Assembly: GCF_002257585.1 (NCBI RefSeq) | Contig: NZ_CP022743.1 | Coordinates: 2,480,001-2,544,000, forward strand | Length of the DNA: 64,000 nt | Direction of reading: 5' to 3' | Origin: Mucilaginibacter xinganensis | GTDB lineage: Bacteria > Bacteroidota > Bacteroidia > Sphingobacteriales > Sphingobacteriaceae | In this document: piece by piece, positions 45,096 to 53,353 of the stretch | Layout: each line of letters begins with the position of its first letter | How positions within the stretch are numbered: the first letter of the stretch is position 1 | Made by a program: the position numbers and the translations under genes | The notes under the pieces: model-generated | Told to the model about the DNA's origin: nothing | The model's database searches: none | What the model saw: only the letters and a program-made list of their open reading frames with translations

Positions 45096-48000
45096 TAGCT
45101 GATAGTTTGATATTGTAATTTCTCTAAAACTTTTTTGTACTCTCTTGGATATACTTTTACAAACTGAGTTGAGGCGATGTTCCAGTTTTTAAGTAATTTT
45201 TGTGCCACCTTACTGCCTGTCAGGTGAATGTGTTTATGCAGCAATGCAATTATTTGCTCTTCATCCCGGATAGACAGGGGATCAAGATCTACCATTTCGG
45301 TGTTGCAGTTTTCAGCAAAAGTATTGTTTGGATTATAGATCCATGCAATACCGCCACTCATGCCGGCAGCAAAGTTGCGGCCTGTTTCGCCTAATATCAA
45401 AGCAAAGCCACCCGTCATGTATTCGCAACCGTGGTCGCCGATACCTTCAACAACAGTGGTAGCGCCTGAGTTACGCACAGCAAAACGTTCGCCGGCCATA
45501 CCCCTGATAAACATCTCGCCTGATGTAGCGCCATACAGGGCTACGTTGCCAATAATGATGTTATCTTCGGGTGTAAAAGTTGCTTTTTCTGACGGATAGA
45601 TGGCCAGCTGTGCACCTGATAAGCCTTTGCCTACATAATCATTTGCTTCGCCTTCCAGTTCAAACGAAATGCCTTTGGTAGCAAACGCACCAAAACTTTG
45701 CCCTGCCGAGCCTTTAAACTTATAATTGATGGTGTTATCCGGTAACCCGGCAGACCCATATATTTTCGAGATCTCGTTTGATAACAAGGTACCTATTGTA
45801 CGGTCAACATTTTTCACATCAAAGGTTGCGAATACAGGTGTCTTGTCTTCCAGTGCAGGTTTTGCGGCTGCTAGCAACTGCCAGTCAAGAATGGCATCCA
45901 TACCATGATCTTGTTTTTCGCTGTTGTAAAGCGTAACCTCCTTAGGATTATTTACCGGGTGCAAAATACCTGAAAGATCGATCTTTTGTGCTTTCCAGTT
46001 TTTAAGGCCATCTTTTACCTTCAGGAACTGTACCCGGCCAACCATTTCATTAATGGTCCGGAAGCCCAGCTCAGCCATTATCTCGCGTAACTCTTCTGCC
46101 ATAAAGCGGAAAAGGTTAACCACATGTTCCGGCTTGCCCGAGAAAAGTTTCCTTAACTCTGGGTCTTGTGTAGCAACTCCCACAGGGCAGGTATTTAAAT
46201 GACACTTACGCATCATTATACAGCCGCCTGCAACCAAAGCTGCGGTGGCAACACCCCATTCTTCGGCGCCCATTAAGGCTGCTATAGCAAGGTCACGACC
46301 GGTTTTTAGCTGACCGTCTGTTTGCAGGACCACGCGGCTGCGCAGTTTGTTACGCACCAGTGTTTGATGTGCTTCGGTTAATCCGAGCTCCCAGGGTAAA
46401 CCGGCGTGTTTAACGGAGCTGATAGGAGAGGCACCTGTACCGCCATCATAACCGGCAATCAAAATAACATCGGCGTGGGCTTTGGCAACACCTGCCGCTA
46501 TAGTGCCTACGCCGGCTTTTGATACCAGCTTAACGTTGATGCGCGCAGCACGGTTAGCATTTTTAAGGTCGAAGATCAGCTGGGCCAAATCCTCAATAGA
46601 ATAAATATCATGATGCGGTGGCGGCGATATTAAGCCAACACCCGGCGTTGAGTGACGTGTTTTTGCAATCCAGTCGTCAACTTTATGACCCGGCAACTGG
46701 CCGCCTTCGCCCGGTTTTGCACCCTGAGCCATTTTTATCTGCAGTTCATCGGCATTGGTCAAATAGTTTGAGGTAACCCCAAAACGGGCAGATGCCACCT
46801 GTTTAATAGCCGAACGCATGGAATCGCCGTTAGGCATCAATTCATACCGTAATTCGTCTTCGCCGCCCTCGCCGGTATTGCTTTTGCCGCCTATGCGGTT
46901 CATGGCAATAGCCATTGTGCTGTGCGCCTCGTGCGAAATGGAACCGAACGACATAGCGCCTGTTGCAAAGCGCTTCATGATATTTTCGGCAGGTTCAACC
47001 TCGTCAATAGCTATAGCCTCGCGGTGATGAGCAAAATCGAGCAATCCACGGATGGTGAAATGCTTTTCGCTTTGCTCATTTATAGCTTTAGCGTATTCTT
47101 TATATACCTGGTAGTTGTTGCTGCGGGTAGCGTGTTGTAATAAGTGTACGGTTGTTGGGTTAAACAAGTGTTGTTCGCCACGGCGTTTCCACTGGTAAAT
47201 ACCACCCTCGGGCAATAAATGCGCGCCGGAACTTGAACCGCCAAAGCCTATTTTGTGCTTGCATAATGATTCGCGGGCAATTTCATCAAGGCCTAAGCCA
47301 CCAATGCGGGTCACGGCACCTGTAAAGTATTTATCAACAACAGCCTGATTAATCCCCAGTATTTCAAAAACCTGCGAACCGTGATATGACTGCAGCGTTG
47401 AGATTCCCATTTTTGAGAAGATCTTCAGCAAGCCGTCGTTAACAGATTTTACGTAGTTTTTATAAAGCGTTTTCAGATCAAGGCTGGTTTCAAGGCTGCC
47501 ATTGTTTTTCAATGTTTCAATGGTTGAAAGTGCCAGGTACGGGTTAATTGCGGTTGCGCCAAAGGCAAGCAAACAGGCAAAGTGGTGCACTTCCCAGGTA
47601 TCGCCGGTTTCAACAACCAGCCCAACTGAGCCACGGCGTCCTTTTTTAATGAGGTGATGATGTACAGCAGATACCGCCAATAATGATGGTATTGGCGCAT
47701 GTTCCGAATCAATAGCACGGTCTGATAGTATCAATACTTCAAAACCATCATCAACTGAATCTTCCGCATAGCGGCATAGCCTTGCTATACCTCTTTCCAG
47801 CGATCCGGGCATGCCGTCGGCATTATAATAAGTCTGCAGTGTTTTAGCATGGAACATGCCGGTATCAATACTGCGCAATTTTTCAAGCTGATGGTTTTTT
47901 AGGATAGGGTGCTGCAATACCACGCAATGGCAGTGCATTTTATCCTCGTCAAGCAAGTTGCCATTGTTACCTATAAAGGTTGAAAGGCTCATTACCAAAC

Positions 48001-49615
48001 GCTCTCGAATCGGATCGATAGGCGGGTTGGTTACCTGCGCGAAAAATTGTTTAAAATAGCTTGAAAGGTGCTGCGGCTTATCAGACAAGATAGCCAGCGG
48101 AACATCGGTACCCATTGAGCCTATCGGTTCCTTACCGTCTAAAGCCATTGGCTTAATAATGGTATCAATATCTTCACGGGTATATCCGAAAACCTGCTGG
48201 TAACGGAACACGGATGCTTCAGATAAACTGGCGAAAGCCAAACGTGGCTCCGCAAGCTCACCTAATCTTATTTTATAATTTTCCAGCCAACGGCCATAAG
48301 GCTGGCGCGATGCAATTTGCTGTTTGATCTCTTCATCCGTAATGATCATACCTTTTTCGGTATCTATCAATAACATTTTCCCCGGTTGCAGGCGGCCTTT
48401 GCGCAATACAAGGCTCTCATCAAGGTTAAGTACGCCAGCTTCTGACGCGGCAATAACACGGCCATCATTAGTGATCACAAAACGTAGCGGGCGCAGCCCA
48501 TTCCTGTCAAGCAGTGCACCTACCAGTTTGCCATCGGTAAAGGTAATTGCAGCAGGTCCGTCCCATGGCTCCATCAAAGTTGCGTGGAACTCGTAAAATG
48601 CCTTTTTAATTGGGTCCATCTGCTCATTACCATCCCACGCTTCGGGGATCAGCATCATCATTACGTGCGGTAATGAACGGCCTGTATGCTGCAGTATTTC
48701 AATTATATTATCAAGGCATGCAGAGTCAGACTGATTGTTGTCAATTACCGGCAACAGCATTTCCATTTCCTCGTTGGTGAAATAGGCTGAAGCGTATGAT
48801 TTTAAACCGGAATAAAACCAGTTTAAGTTACCGGTAAGTGTATTAATTTCACCGTTGTGGGCAATCAGCCTGAAAGGCTGCGCCAACTTCCACGATGGAA
48901 ACGTATTGGTTGAGAAGCGCGAGTGGATCATGGCAAAGCCGGACGCGATCCGTGGATCAGAAAGGTCTGTAAAATATTTACGCAGCTGGTAAGTGGTTAA
49001 CTGGCCCTTGTAAACGATGGTTTTACAGGAAAGCGATGTGAAATAAAAATGCTCAGTTGCAGCATTAATGGTTTCAGAAACCGTTTTATTAATATAACGC
49101 CTCAGTATGTACAGTTTGCGTTCAAAATCATCTACATTGGTAATGTTATGCGGCCTTAAAATAAAGATCTGTTCAACATTTGGTTCGGCCCTGCGGGCGG
49201 TTTCACCAATAACAGATGAGTTGGTGGTTATTTTACGATAACCCAGCGTATGCAGTCCTAATTTTTCAACCGCATTATCAATGATGTTTTTACAGGCTTT
49301 TTTAAGCGCTGATTCTTTTGGGAAAAATATCATCCCCACACCGTACTCGCCCGGCTCAGGTAAACTTATTTCCAGGTCTGAGCACTCTTCCATGAAAAAT
49401 TCATGGGGCAATTGTATTAAAATTCCCGCGCCATCACCCGAATCAGGGTCGCAGCCGCAAGCGCCGCGATGTTCCATGTTCTCGAGCATGGTGAGTGCAT
49501 CATCAATTATCTGGTAACTTTTATGACCGTTAATGTTAGTAATAAATCCGGTACCGCACGAGTCGTGTTCAAATTCTGGCCGGTAAAGGCCCTGTTGGCT
49601 TTCAGCTTGATCCAT
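45095..49615 (-). CDS. gltB: glutamate synthase large subunit
   Basis: The 1506-residue protein is the alpha subunit of glutamate synthase, which makes two glutamates from glutamine and 2-oxoglutarate. The N-terminal type-2 glutaminase has its catalytic Cys at about residue 20 (HDSCGTGFITNI); a short propeptide before it is probably removed. The central and FMN-binding synthase domains follow, with 3Fe-4S ligands in CIMMRKCHLNTC (about 1125-1140). The GXGXG repeats of the C-terminal domain (GIGDHGCEYMTGG) close it. With gltD it forms an operon for ammonia assimilation. Confidence 0.97.
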   Translation of the reverse strand: MDQAESQQGLYRPEFEHDSCGTGFITNINGHKSYQIIDDALTMLENMEHRGACGCDPDSGDGAGILIQLPHEFFMEECSDLEISLPEPGEYGVGMIFFPKESALKKACKNIIDNAVEKLGLHTLGYRKITTNSSVIGETARRAEPNVEQIFILRPHNITNVDDFERKLYILRRYINKTVSETINAATEHFYFTSLSCKTIVYKGQLTTYQLRKYFTDLSDPRIASGFAMIHSRFSTNTFPSWKLAQPFRLIAHNGEINTLTGNLNWFYSGLKSYASAYFTNEEMEMLLPVIDNNQSDSACLDNIIEILQHTGRSLPHVMMMLIPEAWDGNEQMDPIKKAFYEFHATLMEPWDGPAAITFTDGKLVGALLDRNGLRPLRFVITNDGRVIAASEAGVLNLDESLVLRKGRLQPGKMLLIDTEKGMIITDEEIKQQIASRQPYGRWLENYKIRLGELAEPRLAFASLSEASVFRYQQVFGYTREDIDTIIKPMALDGKEPIGSMGTDVPLAILSDKPQHLSSYFKQFFAQVTNPPIDPIRERLVMSLSTFIGNNGNLLDEDKMHCHCVVLQHPILKNHQLEKLRSIDTGMFHAKTLQTYYNADGMPGSLERGIARLCRYAEDSVDDGFEVLILSDRAIDSEHAPIPSLLAVSAVHHHLIKKGRRGSVGLVVETGDTWEVHHFACLLAFGATAINPYLALSTIETLKNNGSLETSLDLKTLYKNYVKSVNDGLLKIFSKMGISTLQSYHGSQVFEILGINQAVVDKYFTGAVTRIGGLGLDEIARESLCKHKIGFGGSSSGAHLLPEGGIYQWKRRGEQHLFNPTTVHLLQHATRSNNYQVYKEYAKAINEQSEKHFTIRGLLDFAHHREAIAIDEVEPAENIMKRFATGAMSFGSISHEAHSTMAIAMNRIGGKSNTGEGGEDELRYELMPNGDSMRSAIKQVASARFGVTSNYLTNADELQIKMAQGAKPGEGGQLPGHKVDDWIAKTRHSTPGVGLISPPPHHDIYSIEDLAQLIFDLKNANRAARINVKLVSKAGVGTIAAGVAKAHADVILIAGYDGGTGASPISSVKHAGLPWELGLTEAHQTLVRNKLRSRVVLQTDGQLKTGRDLAIAALMGAEEWGVATAALVAGGCIMMRKCHLNTCPVGVATQDPELRKLFSGKPEHVVNLFRFMAEELREIMAELGFRTINEMVGRVQFLKVKDGLKNWKAQKIDLSGILHPVNNPKEVTLYNSEKQDHGMDAILDWQLLAAAKPALEDKTPVFATFDVKNVDRTIGTLLSNEISKIYGSAGLPDNTINYKFKGSAGQSFGAFATKGISFELEGEANDYVGKGLSGAQLAIYPSEKATFTPEDNIIIGNVALYGATSGEMFIRGMAGERFAVRNSGATTVVEGIGDHGCEYMTGGFALILGETGRNFAAGMSGGIAWIYNPNNTFAENCNTEMVDLDPLSIRDEEQIIALLHKHIHLTGSKVAQKLLKNWNIASTQFVKVYPREYKKVLEKLQYQTIS

Positions 49616-49919
49616 TGTCTTAATAAAAGTTTATAAATGGTGCAACTACGAAGTTACTAAATGCAGGTTTGAATTAAAAATATCTTAAAATTTTTAAATT
49701 TTTCTAAATGGTATAATATTTATAACTCCAAAAAATGATGATTTGGTAATAAAATATCTTAATTTATTAAAATATGATAATTTGCGCTTTACTGAAGTGC
49801 AGTATTTTTAACTTACGCAGCGTTACTGAAACAGGTAATTAATAATACAGCTGGTGTTTGTGGTTTTTAAATTAAATTTTAAGTTTGATAATTAAACCTG
49901 TCTAATCATCTAAATTCTA
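49616..49919. other. intergenic region between gltB and the GH36-like gene
   Basis: The 304-bp divergent gap is very AT-rich and holds the promoters for both genes by position. I see no exact TAnnTTTG for either strand; the nearest is TACCATTT on the minus strand, with TTTG about 16 nt upstream. No gene, RNA or long repeat is visible. Confidence 0.4.
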
Positions 49920-51980
49920 ATGAAAAAATATTTTCTATCACTGATTTTTTCAATTTTCACAATTTACTCATTTGGGCAAGGTTTTGCCACTATCGATCAT
50001 AAAGGAGATTCCCTTTTGATTAAATACAATAATTCAGTAATTTTTTCTGCCGGGATATCAGCATCCCATTCCACCTATTTATTTCGCCGGCAAAATGAAA
50101 CGGTGAATGGCTGTATGTATCAAACCATTACCATAACCAGTAATAATTTTAAAGCTATTCAATTAAGTGCTACAGTGTTTACGAGTGATGAGGCAATTGC
50201 ATGCGAGAGTGAGCCTGCCGATAACCATATAAATATAGTAAGGCATGTAGTAGGCAAAAGCAGTAGTTTAATAAATAATGCGGTATATGAACGGAAAGAC
50301 GATTGGTTACTCTCTATTGATAAAGTTTATCCCAAGGTAAAAATCACTCCAAAAGACGATCATAATTATAGCCTCACTGCAAATGGATGGGAAATTGTTA
50401 TCCGTTTTAGGCCACAATATTACCAGAAACACCGTGGGCTTTCTAATTTTAAACCATCAGCTTATGCTGTATGGAAAAAACCGGTTGTAGGGTGGTGCAG
50501 CTGGTTTGCTTATTTTGATAAAATAACGGAGGCGGATATAAAAGAAACTGCCGATGTGATCAGTGAAAAGTTAAAACCTTTCGGGCTTGAATACCTGCAG
50601 ATGGATGACGGCTATCAAACGGTGCCAATTGGTTTGCCGCATACCTGGCTTAAGCCTAATCAGAAATTTCCTGCCGGCCTAAAAAGCCTGGCTGCCTATA
50701 TTAAATCGAAAGGATTGATTCCCGGAATCTGGACAAACGTGGCCTTTGCCGATTCTGCCGATGCTTATAAAAATAAAGCGCTTTTTGTAAAGGATGAAAA
50801 AGGACAACCAGCTTTGGGTAACTGGGTAGGTTACGTGATGGATGGCAGTAATCCACAAACTATTGCGCAATTGATAAGCCCTGTTTACCAGGGTTTAAAT
50901 GATGATGGGTTTGATTATTTTAAGCTCGACGCTTTGCGCCATTTGAAATATGAAGGCTATAATTCGTTTAAAAATTATTTTACCGAAAAAAACGCTGATA
51001 GAAACGACGCCTATAGGAATGTAGTGAGAGAGGTAAGGGAGAAAGCCGGAAAAGGAAAATTTCTATTGGCATGCTGGGGGATTCGACCGGAACTTGTGGG
51101 ACTTGTTGACGGGTGCAGGATAGGTAATGATGGTTATAGTTATGCAGGTTTGGCTCAATTTAATTCGTACAACAATATTATTTGGCGGAACGACCCTGAT
51201 CATATTGTGTTAAGTCAAAAAGAAGCTTATCGCAGTTGCGCTGCTACATCGCTAACAGGTTCGCTTTTTATGCTTACCGACAAACCCGGCATCTATAAAA
51301 ACTCGCCGTTTATTGAGGCCGCCCGCCGGTCTATCCCGGTATTATACACCCAGCCGGGCCAGGTTTATGACGTTGATCCATCGCGGTCGGCGTTAATCAG
51401 CCAGGCTGATGTTGAGATGAGCGGAAGCGGGCCCAGGCCTTTTGACGCCAGCAGCACAACAACTACCGGATTGTTTGAACTGGAACTGAATAAGCCGTTT
51501 GAAAATTGGATAGTACTCGGGCGCGTAGATGAAAGGGATAAAATACTGCCTTTTAAAGATCTTGGACTGGATGACAAAAAAGAATACCTGGTATTTGAAT
51601 TTTGGACAAAGCATTTTGAAGGTACATTTAAAACGCAGTTTACTCCGGGTACAATTGATACCGTTTTTAACTGCCAGGTGTTTTGTTTCAGGGAAAAACA
51701 AGATCATCCGCAAATAATGGCTACAAACAGGCATATCAGTTGCGGAGGGCTGGAGCTAACCAATGTGCAATGGAAGAATAATAGCTTGTCCGGCATAAGC
51801 CAGGCAGTTTTAAATGATGATTATGTTATTTATATCCATGAAAATAGCGGATTTAATTTTGGAGACGTTACACTAAAAAACGCGTCCGTGGTAAAAAATG
51901 AAAAGGATGGCGAAATAAGAAAGATTACTTTACATCCCACAGGTAACGGTTTGATTAACTGGGATGTGAATTATAAATAA
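49920..51980 (+). CDS. secreted GH36-like alpha-galactosidase/raffinose-synthase-type enzyme
   Basis: The 686-residue protein has a signal peptide (MKKYFLSLIFSIFTIYSFGQ) and a clan GH-D barrel. The barrel opens with VGWCSWFAYFDKITEADI (about 191-208) and LEYLQMDDGYQ. The nucleophile is Asp337 in YFKLDALRHL, and the acid/base is Asp404 in RIGNDGYSY. These match the Sip1/raffinose-synthase-related branch of GH36. It probably removes alpha-galactosyl or related residues from plant glycans in the periplasm or outside. There is no SusCD pair beside it. Confidence 0.85.
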   Translation: MKKYFLSLIFSIFTIYSFGQGFATIDHKGDSLLIKYNNSVIFSAGISASHSTYLFRRQNETVNGCMYQTITITSNNFKAIQLSATVFTSDEAIACESEPADNHINIVRHVVGKSSSLINNAVYERKDDWLLSIDKVYPKVKITPKDDHNYSLTANGWEIVIRFRPQYYQKHRGLSNFKPSAYAVWKKPVVGWCSWFAYFDKITEADIKETADVISEKLKPFGLEYLQMDDGYQTVPIGLPHTWLKPNQKFPAGLKSLAAYIKSKGLIPGIWTNVAFADSADAYKNKALFVKDEKGQPALGNWVGYVMDGSNPQTIAQLISPVYQGLNDDGFDYFKLDALRHLKYEGYNSFKNYFTEKNADRNDAYRNVVREVREKAGKGKFLLACWGIRPELVGLVDGCRIGNDGYSYAGLAQFNSYNNIIWRNDPDHIVLSQKEAYRSCAATSLTGSLFMLTDKPGIYKNSPFIEAARRSIPVLYTQPGQVYDVDPSRSALISQADVEMSGSGPRPFDASSTTTTGLFELELNKPFENWIVLGRVDERDKILPFKDLGLDDKKEYLVFEFWTKHFEGTFKTQFTPGTIDTVFNCQVFCFREKQDHPQIMATNRHISCGGLELTNVQWKNNSLSGISQAVLNDDYVIYIHENSGFNFGDVTLKNASVVKNEKDGEIRKITLHPTGNGLINWDVNYK

Positions 51981-52083
51981 AATGCCTGAATCAATTTTAA
52001 GTTGAAAACAGAGAAATTATTCACTGCTTTTTTATCAGGACGAAACTCCCCGGTATGGCGTAAATCATTTTGTAATTAAATGA

Positions 52084-52233
52084 CCTGTTACCAAAACAGA
52101 GAAAATTAAACTTAACCAGGTGCCGGTTAGCGGCGTAAGCGTTCCGGTGTATGTAAATTTAAAAGAACAATTTGATGCGAAAGATAAAATTTTAGTTTCA
52201 CCATTGGATTTTACGGTCATGCTTAAATTATAA
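52084..52233 (+). pseudogene. C-terminal coding remnant after the GH36-like gene
   Basis: Directly after an in-frame TGA, 49 codons read as a convincing protein C-terminus: KLNQVPVSGVSVPVYVNLK, then DKILVSPLDFTVMLKL and TAA. There is no start codon in the frame. The alternating strands resemble the end of an LEA-like or lipid-binding domain, an uncertain guess. A strong terminator begins at its stop codon, as a real gene end would have. It is read as the leftover 3' end of a deleted gene; 51981-52083 contains only a short unproductive frame. Confidence 0.45.
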
Positions 52234-52268
52234 AGGGATGCTGCGGTGTTCCGCAGTATCCCTTTTTT
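52232..52268 (+). terminator. intrinsic terminator
   Basis: AAAGGGATGCTGCGG (52232-52246) and CCGCAGTATCCCTTT (52251-52265) pair over 15 bp with one GU, enclosing a TGTT loop and followed by a T run. It ends the coding remnant or the GH36 message and faces the cupredoxin gene end. Confidence 0.85.
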
Positions 52269-52296
52269 ACCCCACTTACACAAAAACGTCTTTTGG

Positions 52297-52656
52297 TTAA
52301 TTAGTTACAATAACTGTTGCATTTTTCATCATTGAATGAATCAGGCAATGGTATGTGTAAGTACCTGCGGCATTAAATGTGAAATTGAAGGTTTTACCGG
52401 TTGCAAGGCTGCCGCTATCAAACGCATTGCCCAGATCAGTGGCAGTGTGTGGAGCGGTATCCATATTGGTCCATGTTACTGAACTGCCAACCTTGATAGT
52501 TACTGTTGCCGGATCAAAAGCGAAATTTTGTATGGACACAGTAGCGGCAGGGGAAGAGGGGGTAGGGTTTACCTTGGCCTTGTTTGATGAGCAACCGTAC
52601 ATAACTAATATGCCGGCAAAAACTATCAATGATAAATAAATAAGCTGCTTTTTCAT
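52297..52656 (-). CDS. cupredoxin (plastocyanin/azurin-type) lipoprotein
   Basis: The 119-residue protein has a lipoprotein signal (FAGILVMYGC, Cys about 22) and a single blue-copper domain. All type 1 ligands are visible: His70 in DTAPHTATD, Cys104 and His107 in YHCLIHSMM, and Met110. The YHC-xx-H-xx-M spacing is normal for small bacterial cupredoxins. It is probably a periplasmic or surface-tethered one-electron carrier. Its redox partner is not in the window. Confidence 0.9.
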   Translation of the reverse strand: MKKQLIYLSLIVFAGILVMYGCSSNKAKVNPTPSSPAATVSIQNFAFDPATVTIKVGSSVTWTNMDTAPHTATDLGNAFDSGSLATGKTFNFTFNAAGTYTYHCLIHSMMKNATVIVTN

Positions 52657-52769
52657 ATGCGCTGGATTTAATAAATGTTACATAGCTATCACGGTTGTAT
52701 TGTAGATATGGTTGCCTTGTGAAATAATTTATTTCTATGAAATTAAATGAGGGTTATGCGGCGCAGGAC

Positions 52770-52789
52770 AATACGTAGTTTTACGTATT
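52770..52789. promoter_or_regulatory. 20-bp palindrome between divergent cupredoxin and DUF3892 genes
   Basis: AATACGTA (52770-52777), a 4-nt spacer and TACGTATT (52782-52789) form a perfect dyad. It lies 80 nt before the DUF3892 start and 113 nt before the cupredoxin start, in their shared control region. An operator function is inferred. Confidence 0.4.
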
Positions 52790-52869
52790 AAAATGGCGGG
52801 TAAATACTCAAAGCCGGTTTATCTGTTTGATCTATTTTTACAGTACCTGATTAACTAAACACTTTAGAA

Positions 52870-53172
52870 ATGGCTGTACGAATAATTTGTATTAAGAAAG
52901 ATGAAGACAGTAGCGATAACCCTTATTTAGCAATTGATTATTTTGAATGGATAAATGAACGAATAAATGTTACTGGCGTAACCGAACGTACCCTTATTCA
53001 TGACTGGATTAAAAACGGGAACGGTGAGGCTTACGTTACAGATGATAAAGGCAATAAAACCTACCTTATACCTGCGATATGCCCGCAGGGGAATAAATAT
53101 GTTAAAACAGTTGATGACGAGTCGAAAGTAGATCTGCTGCTATTGCTCCCTGATTGTAACTTAAAAGTGTAG
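52870..53172 (+). CDS. DUF3892-like small protein
   Basis: The 100-residue protein resembles the DUF3892 family: WIKNGNGEAYVTDDKGNKTYL near the middle and a closing GNKYVKTVDDESKVDLLLLLPDC, where the family has a G-x-x-Y-x-x-T...D-x-L-L-x-L-P-x-C end. It is soluble with no signal. The function is unknown. A 20-bp palindrome lies 80 nt upstream and a terminator starts at its stop codon, so it is a single-gene unit. Confidence 0.75.
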   Translation: MAVRIICIKKDEDSSDNPYLAIDYFEWINERINVTGVTERTLIHDWIKNGNGEAYVTDDKGNKTYLIPAICPQGNKYVKTVDDESKVDLLLLLPDCNLKV

Positions 53173-53197
53173 TATAAACCCAAACTACGCCTTTTTT
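53167..53197 (+). terminator. intrinsic terminator of the DUF3892 gene
   Basis: GTGTAGT (53167-53173) and ACTACGC (53184-53190) pair over 7 bp including one GU, followed by a run of six T. The stem includes the gene's stop codon. Confidence 0.6.
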
Positions 53198-53353
53198 ACA
53201 CCTGCAGAATTTATAAAAGTGTTAAACGCTGCAGCGTTGCTGGTTTTCCCGATTAAATATGAATAATAATTATTAGCAACGGTTAAACTTAATAATTTTG
53301 TGCCTGTCATATGTATATAGAAATTATTATATACATATTAAACAGCCTTTATC

